Shown piece after piece: positions 53,342-60,168 of a stretch of 64,000 nt of DNA (position 1 is the first letter of the stretch; the number at the start of each line of letters is the position of its first letter). A program made the position numbers and the translations under genes. Source of the DNA: a virus; IMG/VR virus record IMGVR_UViG_3300003323_000567, positions 1-64,000 of that record. The stretch is one strand, 5' to 3'. Below the pieces are notes generated by a model. The model searched no databases. It saw only the letters and a program-made list of their open reading frames with translations, and was not told the DNA's origin.

Positions 53342-53764
53342 CTAGAAGTATTTTTCAATGAAGGGAATTACATCTGAGAAGTCCTCCTTTGTAGAAGCAT
53401 CATTAATCTCAGCAAGTGCCGTTCTTTCGCCTGAAAACCTTCCCCCGAAACTGGACAGCCTTTTCTTATCTGCTTCATCAGGATTGAACATTCCGTTGGA
53501 ATAATCTATTCCTGCCCATTTTCTCACACCTATGGGTAATACTCTGGCACTCGTATTTATCTGATCAGTATAACTCATCCCATCAATAGAGTTATCCTCC
53601 CAGTATCCTTCTCCTGTGATCTCTTTGTGAATGTCACATAACACTCCAAGGCAGCAGTGGGCAACCGGCGTTTCTCCTTCCCTAGTAACCAGTCTTCCGG
53701 TTGCTCTCCTGTATTTGCCGCTCTTTAGGGCAGCTATCCATTTTTCCTTAATTTCTGGATTCAT
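53342..53764 (-). CDS. Phage protein with conserved CCLGVLC motif
   Basis: This 140-residue protein starts MNPEIKEKWIAALKSGKYRR and has VAHCCLGVLCDIHKE near residue 35, then YTDQINTSARVLPIGV. This layout (WxxALKSGxYxQ...CCLGVLC) recurs in many phage genomes with no known function. The two Cys and His may bind metal. Confidence 0.55.
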   Translation of the reverse strand: MNPEIKEKWIAALKSGKYRRATGRLVTREGETPVAHCCLGVLCDIHKEITGEGYWEDNSIDGMSYTDQINTSARVLPIGVRKWAGIDYSNGMFNPDEADKKRLSSFGGRFSGERTALAEINDASTKEDFSDVIPFIEKYF

Positions 53765-53784
53765 TAGAATTTAATTTAAGAGTT

Positions 53785-54177
53785 TTAGTGAATGTCTTGA
53801 TCAATTTCGAACATTACAATCTGGTACTTGAGCTTCACCAAGGGATAAACCAGATACATATTCTTTTCCCCTATGGTAACATAGTTCCCATTCTTAAGCT
53901 TGTAATGGTGAAAGACTGAATTAGCATCCCCATTCTTTCTGTAGCTTTCTACAGCAAAGGATCCATAACCATCAATCATCACTGACTTTTGGGTAAACGT
54001 TACTTCAAAAGGAACATTATACCTGATCGTGTCAAGAGTGTAGCTCTTTAAGGTGGAGTCTGCCTTAAGATACTTAGTGTAGACAATCTTTGTCTTGTAG
54101 GTAACTCTGCCAAGAAATTGACTAAATCCCATTTGGCTCAGAAATAACAGTAATACCAGGAGTTTTGCTTGCTTCAT
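53785..54177 (-). CDS. Secreted protein of unknown function
   Basis: This 130-residue protein has a Sec signal (KQAKLLVLLLFLSQMGFSQ, likely cut after FSQ) and a beta-rich mature part with many Tyr and Lys. It probably acts in the host periplasm or outer surface, for instance in superinfection exclusion, but this is a guess. Confidence 0.5.
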   Translation of the reverse strand: MKQAKLLVLLLFLSQMGFSQFLGRVTYKTKIVYTKYLKADSTLKSYTLDTIRYNVPFEVTFTQKSVMIDGYGSFAVESYRKNGDANSVFHHYKLKNGNYVTIGEKNMYLVYPLVKLKYQIVMFEIDQDIH

Positions 54178-54184
54178 ATATTGG

Positions 54185-54442
54185 TTAATTTAGTACTCTT
54201 TTTAGTAAATAATCAAGATTACTGTTGATGTTTTCTATCTCAGTGGGATTTAAGGTTCTTCCCATACCATATCTCCATTTGAATGGATTAGGTTTGGATT
54301 GATGAGAAGTGATATAATGAATGTTGTAATTATAAGTGGAGTACTTTCCTCTGCAGTCCAGCCACTCTGCAGGAGTCATTAGAGACTCTACGTACATAGG
54401 CTTCCCTAAGGTGCTTTGTTGTTCCTGTTTCTGGTCACTCAT
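54185..54442 (-). CDS. Small protein of unknown function
   Basis: This 85-residue protein is Gln/Ser/Asn-rich with an aromatic middle (YSTYNYNIHYITSH). It overlaps the next upstream gene by 8 nt and lies in a run of tiny genes. Confidence 0.45.
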   Translation of the reverse strand: MSDQKQEQQSTLGKPMYVESLMTPAEWLDCRGKYSTYNYNIHYITSHQSKPNPFKWRYGMGRTLNPTEIENINSNLDYLLKRVLN

Positions 54443-54668
54443 TTTTCACTACTTTTTTTGGAAATACAACAATAGTAATGTCTCCTTTCTTGTACCTTTC
54501 TTGAAGCTCCTTAAAGCTCATAGAAGGTATAATCTCAGTGGATCCGAGAGATGTTCCCCAGGTTACCTTTTTGTCTTCCTCTTTTGTAGAAACTGTGGAA
54601 TAACCGTCTGGACAAGAACAATCTGCTCTATTTTCTCCGCAGTTTCCACATGGGTCTGTCCAACTCAT
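54435..54668 (-). CDS. Small protein with N-terminal Cys cluster
   Basis: This 77-residue protein begins MSWTDPCGNCGENRADCSC, four Cys that could hold zinc, then a beta/helix body ending in Lys residues. Overlaps with both neighbours indicate coupled translation. Confidence 0.5.
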   Translation of the reverse strand: MSWTDPCGNCGENRADCSCPDGYSTVSTKEEDKKVTWGTSLGSTEIIPSMSFKELQERYKKGDITIVVFPKKVVKNE

Positions 54669-54868
54669 AAGATTTCTTTTGTTTGTGATTTAAAATAGCC
54701 CCTTAGGCGCTTAATCCATTTTTTCTTCTCGTATTTTGTGTAAGCTGTTCCCTTAGGGGACATGCTGGTAATGGGGCGTGTGAGATGTGTCAACCAACCT
54801 TTTGCATCCAGGATACCCGACATATTCTCATCTCTGCCAGCCTTATGTCTTCTTCCTTTGTTTCTCAT
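54665..54868 (-). CDS. Small basic protein
   Basis: This 67-residue protein is rich in Lys/Arg and Thr with a basic C-terminal helix (KYEKKKWIKRLRGYFKSQ). It shares 4 nt with each neighbour. It could bind nucleic acid. Confidence 0.45.
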   Translation of the reverse strand: MRNKGRRHKAGRDENMSGILDAKGWLTHLTRPITSMSPKGTAYTKYEKKKWIKRLRGYFKSQTKEIL

Positions 54869-55296
54869 ATTGCTAAAGTTGGGGTTAAAAGGTGAGAAAA
54901 TTTGTGCTCAAAGACAATATTGTCAGGAATAGGAGCACAAGAGAACATATCTGCCATCTCCTGAGGGGTATAGGCATTAAGATTAGGCTTAATACCATAG
55001 GCTATATAGAAATCCAGCTTAGGGTGAACCTCTGCAAAATAATACAGAGATTTTATCTGAATCTCTATGTAAACTCTTGGGACAGAAGGATGTATCCTTT
55101 GCCTAAGATCTTTCGTGGTTATTGCATAACTCCTCCCTTGGAGGCCTTGGGGGTTACCATACTCTGCATCAAACTCTCTGTAGGCAATTAGGGCTGCTCC
55201 TTTCCCATGTCTGCCTTCAGTATTGGCCCCAAAAACAAATATCCCATTATCTGGGATATCGAACTTGTTGAGAATCAATCCATCATAGATTTTCAT
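54865..55296 (-). CDS. Macro-domain-like phage protein
   Basis: This 143-residue protein carries GIFVFGANTEGRHGKGAALIA at the start, then EYGNPQGLQGRSYAITTKD. The pattern FVFGxNxxGxHGxGAA...GxxGxxYAIPTKD is that of a macro-domain-like family in phages; macro domains bind or process ADP-ribose. With NAD-rebuilding genes in the same window, it may deal with ADP-ribosylated targets or ADPR, but ligand binding is unproven. Confidence 0.6.
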   Translation of the reverse strand: MKIYDGLILNKFDIPDNGIFVFGANTEGRHGKGAALIAYREFDAEYGNPQGLQGRSYAITTKDLRQRIHPSVPRVYIEIQIKSLYYFAEVHPKLDFYIAYGIKPNLNAYTPQEMADMFSCAPIPDNIVFEHKFSHLLTPTLAI

Positions 55297-55297
55297 A

Positions 55298-55525
55298 TTA
55301 CTGTTTTTTCATGTACATCCAACAATCTCCTGTTGATAAAGTAATTGATGTATTGTCAGTAAAGAGTATCATAATCTCAGTACCATGCATTGATGGTAAA
55401 GCTTGATATATGGTTTTACCTCTTAAGAATCCCATATCTATCTCATCAACAGATTTTCTACCATCAGAGTTTTCACATCCCCAAAGGGAGAAAGAAATAA
55501 GAAATACAATTAATAGTCTTTTCAT
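55298..55525 (-). CDS. Small lipoprotein
   Basis: This 75-residue protein has a lipoprotein signal with lipobox SLWGC at about residues 13-17 and a small polar domain. Membrane-anchored phage lipoproteins often block superinfection. It is immediately downstream of a tRNA. Confidence 0.55.
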   Translation of the reverse strand: MKRLLIVFLISFSLWGCENSDGRKSVDEIDMGFLRGKTIYQALPSMHGTEIMILFTDNTSITLSTGDCWMYMKKQ

Positions 55526-55541
55526 ATTAAATAAATTTATG

Positions 55542-55636
55542 TAGCGAGGGAAGGACTCGAACCTCCACGAGCTGTACCCAGAATTTAGCTCTCCACCGAG
55601 TTAGGATAGATGCTTTACCAATTTGCATACCTCGCT
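55542..55636 (-). tRNA. Long tRNA with an inserted hairpin, anticodon uncertain
   Basis: It has a 7-bp acceptor AGCGAGG/CCTCGCT, D-arm TGC/GCA with a GG-containing loop, and T-arm GGAGG-TTCGAGT-CCTTC. The anticodon stem may be CTATC/GGTGG. A 26-nt segment with hairpin GAGCT/AGCTC lies before the T-arm: either a class II variable arm or a small insertion. The predicted loop (CTAACTC) gives no standard class II anticodon, so the identity is unresolved. Confidence 0.6.
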
Positions 55637-55650
55637 GTGTGATAGATAAG

Positions 55651-55685
55651 AAAAAAAGAGAGGGGGAATCTATCCTATCCCCCTC
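55651..55685 (-). terminator. Intrinsic terminator downstream of the tRNA-Trp transcript
   Basis: An 8-bp stem GAGGGGGA/TCCCCCTC is followed by seven T's on the minus strand. It ends the transcript that contains the permuted tRNA-Trp and its neighbouring hairpin. Confidence 0.8.
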
Positions 55686-55699
55686 CCGTGTTTTGCTTT

Positions 55700-55717
55700 A
55701 CACATTAAAAAGTGTGT
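55700..55717 (-). ncRNA. Isolated anticodon-like hairpin (Lys UUU type)
   Basis: Stem ACACA/TGTGT has loop CTTTTTAA, close to a lysine anticodon loop with one extra U. It is flanked by AGCAA on the 5' side and TAAAGCAA on the 3' side, the same bases that flank the exons of the permuted Glu tRNA. No acceptor or T-arm is nearby. Confidence 0.35.
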
Positions 55718-55754
55718 TGCTCTTTGTGTTTTCAAGTAGCCTCAAGCTAACATT

Positions 55755-56229
55755 ATTCCATTGTTCTGTCAACTGAACTACCCCGCCTTAAATTGCCAGG
55801 GACGGGAGTGGAAACTCAGTTCCCTGGACTTTCTTTCATCGAATGCAAATTATGCAGCCTTCTTTTCGCTTGATACTTTAGAAGACTGACCAGTCAATTC
55901 CCAATACTTATGAGCAGTAATCTTGCTCTTCACGAAAAGGGAGATAGGACTTCCTTTTCTTTCATTCTTCCTCTTGTTCCTGCCGTACTTCTTGTTTCCT
56001 TTACCTCCAGATTTATTTGCCATATGATAGTTTTATTTGATAATGACCCAGTATAGAGGATACCAGGTCTTAAACATGATACGTAAACAAAGTTTATTTT
56101 TTGGTCACTTCAAACCCATGATTTTCAAGGACTTCTTTACAAAGCTGAACGTAAAGAGGGTTTGAAGTACCAAAATTATTCTTCAAACGAGGCGGGGACA
56201 GGATTCAAACCTGCGACTTATGGATTTGG
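55755..56229 (-). tRNA. Circularly permuted tRNA-Trp(CCA)
   Basis: On the minus strand the 3' half comes first (56229-56190: CCAAA, then TCCAT, variable loop AAGTC, T-arm GCAGG-TTTGAAT-CCTGT, acceptor CCCCGCC, T). The 5' half follows about 400 nt later (55787-55755: acceptor GGCGGGG, TA, D-arm GTTC/GAAC, A, then ATGGAAT). Joining the 5' half to the 3' half gives a fully canonical 73-nt tRNA with all four stems perfect apart from one G-T pair and loop AT-CCA-AA. Sequences outside the halves can pair: 10 bp with two wobbles, CTCAGGTTAA (56260-56269) with TTAGCTTGAG (55741-55750). A 57-residue gene lies between the halves. Confidence 0.85.
55850..56023 (-). CDS. Small basic protein encoded between the two halves of tRNA-Trp
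   Basis: This 57-residue frame begins MANKSGGKGNKKYGRNKRKN and is strongly basic, with a short hydrophobic middle (PISLFVKSKI) and a Lys-rich end. It is the only coding frame in the intervening region. If the permuted tRNA is processed by RNase P and RNase Z, this mRNA would be released in the same event. Function unknown. Confidence 0.5.
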   Translation of the reverse strand: MANKSGGKGNKKYGRNKRKNERKGSPISLFVKSKITAHKYWELTGQSSKVSSEKKAA

Positions 56230-56269
56230 TTAACTACCTGACACGAGCGAATTTGAACTTTAACCTGAG

Positions 56270-56347
56270 TCTTTTGACACGAATCTAAGTCTAACTTGTC
56301 TGGGGACTAAATAAACCTAAATCTAAGTCTAAGTCTCGGTCAAATAT
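56270..56347. repeat. Short direct repeats of a CTAAGT-type unit
   Basis: Between about 56282 and 56336, copies of AATCTAAGTCTAA and CTAAATCTAAGTCTAAGTCT occur, built from a six-base unit. They lie just upstream (minus strand) of the tRNA-Trp 3' half. Their role is not evident; they may hold promoter elements. Confidence 0.5.
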
Positions 56348-56770
56348 TTAAAAGGGCTCAGAGACTTTTCCTATCTCTTCCCATATAGCTTCACCTCTTT
56401 TGGTTTCTATAATGAGGTTTGCTTCCTCAACAGCCTCATCTTGCTGCTCAAGGCTCTGTATGTCCCTTAGGGCAGCTAGGATTCTTTGTTTGGGAGTAGG
56501 TTGCCAATACTCTGGGCAATTTCCATCATTTATGTCTACTACTGACATATGAAGCTTATCCATCATTAAGTCTATAAGCTCTTCCCCTTCATCGGTGAAT
56601 TTGATACGTATCTCACTGCAGGATCCCACACTCACTCCGGGAAAAGAATCTAACTGTGGAATGCAGTGTCCTAATGCACATCTTGTATTGTCCTCGGCTT
56701 GCAAAACACCTACTCCCCATCTTTCCTCAGGAATAGCTTCGAACTTATCTATAAAGTGCTGAACGTTCAT
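56348..56770 (-). CDS. Phage protein with CALGHC motif, unknown function
   Basis: Start at ATG 56770 (MNVQHFIDKFEAIPEERW); an upstream in-frame start would overlap the next gene. The 140-residue product carries NTRCALGHCIPQL and ends in a helical acidic part. 'FIDKFEAIPEExW...RCALGHC...NDG...RILAALR' is a pattern recurring in phage genomes, with no known function. Confidence 0.55.
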   Translation of the reverse strand: MNVQHFIDKFEAIPEERWGVGVLQAEDNTRCALGHCIPQLDSFPGVSVGSCSEIRIKFTDEGEELIDLMMDKLHMSVVDINDGNCPEYWQPTPKQRILAALRDIQSLEQQDEAVEEANLIIETKRGEAIWEEIGKVSEPF

Positions 56771-56780
56771 AGAATTGTTT

Positions 56781-56984
56781 TTATTTTTGTTTATGTGTCC
56801 TTCCAGGGCTCCATGGACAAGCAACTCTCTGTCCAGGATCATCTTTTGTACCCTTTCCACCTACTGTCCACCAGATCTTAAACGGATTCACAGGTTTCAT
56901 TCTGGCATGATAACCGTGCTTATGTGGAGGTTTCCCTCGATTTGTGGCCACTTTGCCACTCTCAGTCTGATGCTCTCTTGCCAT
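56781..56984 (-). CDS. Small basic protein
   Basis: This 67-residue protein is His/Lys/Gly/Pro-rich (GKPPHKHGYHARMK), with WW in the middle. Low complexity, no family. Supported by position between two close genes on the same strand. Confidence 0.4.
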   Translation of the reverse strand: MAREHQTESGKVATNRGKPPHKHGYHARMKPVNPFKIWWTVGGKGTKDDPGQRVACPWSPGRTHKQK

Positions 56985-56993
56985 AAAAAGGTT

Positions 56994-57782
56994 TTATTCC
57001 ACTCCGTGAAGGTACTCAAAAAATCTCTTAGCGTCAAATTCTGATCTCACTGCAGCTACATCATTAGCTTCTTTTAAAGCACCTTCAATTGCTTTAATAA
57101 GAGCACTTCTCCTAGCCAATACTCCAGCCCTGTAGGTATGAGTAGTTTCTCCTGAGAAGGACTGGAGTGTATAATCCCCAAGGGTGACAACAGTGCTTCG
57201 AACAGATTTGACAGGTGTGTACCTGGAAGTATCTGTCATATTCTTGAGATTTGGATCTTCAAGAATATACTCCTCTTTTTCAATTGTTTTGCTCTCACCT
57301 TTGAGCATAGGAGTCTCATATATGTCCCTCCCTGCATACATTGGGTCTGTGGTAGGATCCCAAATCTCAGCATCACTCCTCACAGGCATCTGAGAATACA
57401 TACTCTCTAGGCCTTCCTTCTCAAGAATTGATCTGAGCTTCATAAGCTCCAGTGAACCAAGCTTTCCAAAGCTGAAATTCTCTACCTTTAGCTCCACTTT
57501 GTTACCAGAAGCATTTGTAGCTTCTATAGCCATCACTTGATCAATATGCTCGGATGCTACTTGCTCGAGGTATTTGAGCTTTTCAGGCACAGTAGTAACT
57601 ACTCTGGTGAACTGGTGCATGGAGGGCTCATCTTTTGTTCCTTCCCTCGGGGCATAGGTCTTTCTGATACCCTTGAATTCACCTTGTTTCTTTTCAAAGA
57701 AATTCTTGTATTCAGCAATAAGCTTCCTGAATACAGGGGTAGACGATTCTACCAAGGCCAGTAATTTATTTAACTTTAACAT
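56994..57782 (-). CDS. Conserved phage protein (DUF7873-like)
   Basis: This 262-residue protein begins LKLNKLLALVESSTPVFRKLI and contains FEKKQGEFKGIRKTYAPREG, a layout I have seen in many phage genomes under a DUF name. It is mostly helical, with a beta part after residue 170. It is well isolated between small genes and translated alone. Function unknown. Confidence 0.55.
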   Translation of the reverse strand: MLKLNKLLALVESSTPVFRKLIAEYKNFFEKKQGEFKGIRKTYAPREGTKDEPSMHQFTRVVTTVPEKLKYLEQVASEHIDQVMAIEATNASGNKVELKVENFSFGKLGSLELMKLRSILEKEGLESMYSQMPVRSDAEIWDPTTDPMYAGRDIYETPMLKGESKTIEKEEYILEDPNLKNMTDTSRYTPVKSVRSTVVTLGDYTLQSFSGETTHTYRAGVLARRSALIKAIEGALKEANDVAAVRSEFDAKRFFEYLHGVE

Positions 57783-57796
57783 AAATCTAAAAGGTT

Positions 57797-58039
57797 TTAA
57801 TGACTGTGAAATTTAGCAATTACTTCCTGGTATGCTTTAGATGGTGTATATCTATAGAACGTTCCCCTCTTATTAACTTTTACTCTTTTCTTAGCCTCTT
57901 CCATACCTCCTTTGAACAGAAATATGGCTCTCACAAGCTTCTCAGCAGGTGTATACAGCTCCTCAGGGGATCTATATACTCTAGTATCAAAAGGGGGCCT
58001 GTTAGAATAAACCAACCTATACCTTCTTCCTTTTACCAT
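57797..58039 (-). CDS. Small basic protein
   Basis: This 80-residue protein starts MVKGRRYRLVYSNRPPFDTR and is rich in Lys/Arg/Tyr. No motif. It may bind nucleic acid. Confidence 0.45.
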   Translation of the reverse strand: MVKGRRYRLVYSNRPPFDTRVYRSPEELYTPAEKLVRAIFLFKGGMEEAKKRVKVNKRGTFYRYTPSKAYQEVIAKFHSH

Positions 58040-58098
58040 GGTCAGGGATTTTGTGGTTTAAGCCCTAAATGCCTTCACAATTGAACCCTGTTTCATAA

Positions 58099-58209
58099 TT
58101 AGTCTCCAATACACATTTTAAAGAGGATCATAAGCAAGATAATGACTATCAATGTTATGCATCCCCCCTGCTCCCCATCGGGGCCTTTCTGAACACTTGC
58201 TGTTCTCAT
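58099..58209 (-). CDS. Very small membrane protein
   Basis: This 36-residue frame has a polar, Gly-rich N-terminus (RTASVQKGPDGEQGG) followed by one Ile/Leu helix (CITLIVIILLMILFKM). It starts 6 nt after the stop of the extended frame upstream, a normal gene spacing. Confidence 0.45.
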   Translation of the reverse strand: MRTASVQKGPDGEQGGCITLIVIILLMILFKMCIGD

Positions 58210-58215
58210 GGCAGA

Positions 58216-58626
58216 TCAATTATTGTCTTCAGTATCTTCAGTATCTTCATTCTCTGTTTTTTCTGCGGTTTCAGAGAGATCAAGGAGGGTAAGTGTGCCC
58301 CCTCCTTGAAATACGTAAGTGTTGTTCTCCTAGAACAGCTCTGCCTTTAAGGCATTGAGAGCACTCAGACCTTCTTTCAGGTCATTCAGGTTCTGTGTCT
58401 CATTTAAGATATTGCCGATTTCCAGAGGGAATTTACCCTTCAGATCAGCCAATCTCCTTTCAGAAGCCAGAATTGCCTTTTTAGAGCGAAGAATTTCGCC
58501 TTCCAGATCCTGAGCTGCCTCATCTACCTGCAATTGGCGAGTTGCTTCATCTTTTTGTTCCTTGGATCTTGATAACAGGTCTGCGTATTTTAATTGCGCC
58601 TGTTCTGTCTGTGTTTGAGTTTCCAT
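58216..58626 (-). CDS. Coiled-coil protein with possible UAG read-through extension
   Basis: The first 98 codons (58626 to TAG at 58332-58330) encode a Gln/Glu/Lys-rich coiled coil starting METQTQTEQAQLKYADLLSR. The same frame then stays open for 37 codons to TGA at 58216, reading ENNTYVFQGGGTLTLLDL and an acidic EDTEDTEDNN end. A 9-bp hairpin (CAAGGAGGG/CCCTCCTTG) starts about 20 nt after the TAG. The extension lacks a start codon, so read-through would be the way to express it. If not, the gene ends at 58330. Other genes here do end in TAG, so the codon is not globally reassigned. Confidence 0.5.
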
Positions 58627-58975
58627 GTTTCGTATTTGATTTTTCGATTAAAGAATTAGCCCTTTCGATGCTTTGAGACATAGCTTTTCTTGCCTCTTGT
58701 ACCTTTTGCTGCTTATTGGTAAGGCTCAGACCTGTACTTTTGAAAGGACTGTACATTGCAAGATCATATCTTCCTTCTCCTCCAACTCTGTAGGTATAGG
58801 TTTGACCTGTATCCCAGCAAACACTAACCCAGCCATCATCAGGTTCACTTGCAATAGTGCCTATGCCCCCCTTTCCTCCATCCTGATTACCCCACTCCCA
58901 TCCAGGGCCTCTTACAACCCTCAGCCCAGGGGCAGCTAGATCTTCATTCACAATAATTTGGTTCATAGTTGCCAT
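58547..58975 (-). CDS. MIB/HERC2-domain protein
   Basis: This 142-residue protein has GLRVVRGPGWEWGNQDGGKG near residues 17-36, then GWVSVCWDTGQTYTYRVGG and RYDL near 48-70, the core of the MIB/HERC2 domain known from eukaryotic ubiquitin ligases. A coiled helix follows. The C-terminal 27 residues overlap the next gene in another frame. The domain binds proteins; its partner here is unknown. The presence of a ubiquitin-like cassette in the same genome is suggestive but not evidence of a link. Confidence 0.65.
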   Translation of the reverse strand: MATMNQIIVNEDLAAPGLRVVRGPGWEWGNQDGGKGGIGTIASEPDDGWVSVCWDTGQTYTYRVGGEGRYDLAMYSPFKSTGLSLTNKQQKVQEARKAMSQSIERANSLIEKSNTKHGNSNTDRTGAIKIRRPVIKIQGTKR

Positions 58976-58978
58976 TTT

Positions 58979-59350
58979 TTAATCTGCTCTTCTCACTTCC
59001 CTTGGGGAAATGTCAAGAAGTTCAGTGTAATTTACATGTGGGTTAAATAAGATCTTCCCGTTCACATGAAATCCTTCCATAATCTCATGTTCGACAGAGA
59101 GTTTAAAGGCTAAGTAGGCAGTCTTTATCACTTCGTCTTCTGTCATATGATCAGATAAGTAGAATTTCCTTCCATGCCAGATCCCAGCAAAACCAGTTTT
59201 TACACAGGGAGCCTCATATGTAATCTGCATAAAGATTCTACCATCTACAGGCTGCTTATTGTCCCTTTCTACTCTGAGCCTGAAGGAAGAATTACCCAAA
59301 CACTTCATCTCAATCCCCCTGCACAAATTTTCTACTTGTTCAAGTGTCAT
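58979..59350 (-). CDS. Phage protein of unknown function
   Basis: This 123-residue mixed alpha/beta protein begins MTLEQVENLCRGIEMKC and contains GFAGIWHGRKFYLSDHMTEDEV. Its leader includes the long hairpin at 59367-59505. No enzyme motif known to me. Confidence 0.5.
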   Translation of the reverse strand: MTLEQVENLCRGIEMKCLGNSSFRLRVERDNKQPVDGRIFMQITYEAPCVKTGFAGIWHGRKFYLSDHMTEDEVIKTAYLAFKLSVEHEIMEGFHVNGKILFNPHVNYTELLDISPREVRRAD

Positions 59351-59366
59351 TGTGATGCAGTTTAGT

Positions 59367-59505
59367 ACATACCCTCACTACTGTCAATCAAACAGGAGAG
59401 CTCTCCTAACAATGAATTTGCCTCAGTCGAAGCTTTGAGGAACCCATATGTCAAAAAGCTTTGGCGCAAGGGGATAGAAATCCCAAGCCTGTAGTGAGGA
59501 TATGT
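59367..59505 (-). ncRNA. Structured leader or small RNA closed by a 15-bp stem
   Basis: The ends, ACATATCCTCACTAC and GTAGTGAGGGTATGT on the minus strand, pair over 15 bp with one wobble. Inside are hairpins GGGAT/ATCCC, CCTCA/TGAGG and the palindrome AGGAGAGCTCTCCT. It fills the gap before the 123-residue gene. Not matched to a known riboswitch or ribozyme. Confidence 0.5.
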
Positions 59506-59516
59506 AGGTTAATGTT

Positions 59517-59750
59517 TTATTCATCAGGAACTACGAACTCTACTGTATCCCTTTGCCTCAAAATCCTTACTCTGGACGCGTAGTTCCCCCTTCCCTGAGG
59601 GAGTATATCTTTGTTCTTATCACAGAACTCCCCTACTCTCTCAACTGCTCTAGTACCCCCTTGGGCAGTAACTGAAAAGGTTCTTTTAACATCGGCATCT
59701 TCGTCATAAATGTATTGGACGAAGTACTGTTTCTTTGCATTTCTGTCCAT
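59517..59750 (-). CDS. Small protein of unknown function
   Basis: This 77-residue, beta-rich basic protein begins MDRNAKKQYFVQYIYDEDAD and ends VEFVVPDE. Probably a small binding protein; no family known to me. Confidence 0.45.
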   Translation of the reverse strand: MDRNAKKQYFVQYIYDEDADVKRTFSVTAQGGTRAVERVGEFCDKNKDILPQGRGNYASRVRILRQRDTVEFVVPDE

Positions 59751-59767
59751 TACTTTTGCTTTTTAGG

Positions 59768-59920
59768 TTAATCCCATGATTCCCCTGCTGCTATACCAGC
59801 TTTTTCAAACTCGATAGCTTTCTCTAGGCACTTATTCATCATCGTCGCATTGTTCTCCTCCTCTTTCTTAACAGCTCTCTCGAACCATTCGAGGGCTTTT
59901 TTCAGGTTTTCTCCAACCAT
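59768..59920 (-). CDS. Small helical protein downstream of the tRNA array
   Basis: This 50-residue frame starts MVGENLKKALEWFERAVKKE and is a single charged helix pair. It begins about 30 nt after the last array unit, so it may be carried on the array transcript. Function unknown. Confidence 0.5.
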   Translation of the reverse strand: MVGENLKKALEWFERAVKKEEENNATMMNKCLEKAIEFEKAGIAAGESWD

Positions 59921-59949
59921 GTTTAGTGTTTTTAATGTTTAAAAATAAC

Positions 59950-60006
59950 AGATCCCAGTTTTGATTCTAAAGAGTAAGAATTGTTTGTATTTGCTGTATG
60001 GGATCT
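59950..60006 (-). ncRNA. Array unit 8: mini stem-closed hairpin RNA
   Basis: Closing stem AGATCCCA/TGGGATCT (8 bp), then TACAGCAAATA, then an inner hairpin ATTCT/AGAAT with an 8-nt loop, then CAAAAC before the stem closes. It is 57 nt long. It has the same outline as units 1, 4 and 7, with no D- or T-arm. The loop contains UCU but does not fit a normal anticodon loop. Confidence 0.55.
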
Positions 60007-60010
60007 TATC

Positions 60011-60068
60011 AGGTCACGACTTTTCCATTACAAGTGGATTGCTTTTAGCTTTTTGCTGTGTGTGACCT
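60011..60068 (-). ncRNA. Array unit 7: mini tRNA-like RNA with Thr(UGU) anticodon hairpin
   Basis: Closing stem AGGTCAC/GTGACCT (7 bp), CACAGCAAAAA leader, AGCAA then the hairpin TCCA-CTTGTAA-TGGA. The 7-nt loop is a normal threonine anticodon loop with U33 and A37. No D- or T-arm is present; total 58 nt. The flank AGCAA|TCC equals the exon border in units 3 and 5. Confidence 0.6.
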
Positions 60069-60072
60069 TATC

Positions 60073-60164
60073 AAGTGCCAATGGAGAATCGAACTCCTTT
60101 AGGTTCCTTCCCACCAGGGCCAGGTCTTTTTTCAGAAGAATTTAATGTTTGCTGTGTGGCACTT
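60073..60164 (-). tRNA. Array unit 6: tRNA-like, Phe(GAA)-type loop, without D-arm
   Basis: Here the closing stem (AAGTGCCA/TGGCACTT) also serves as an acceptor stem, followed inside by the CACAGCAAACA box where a D-arm would lie. Hairpin TCTT-CTGAAAA-AAGA fits a phenylalanine anticodon loop. An insert of about 25 nt is followed by a standard T-arm (GGAG-TTCGATT-CTCC). It is 92 nt long, in normal order. No D-arm can be drawn. Confidence 0.55.
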
Positions 60165-60168
60165 TATC

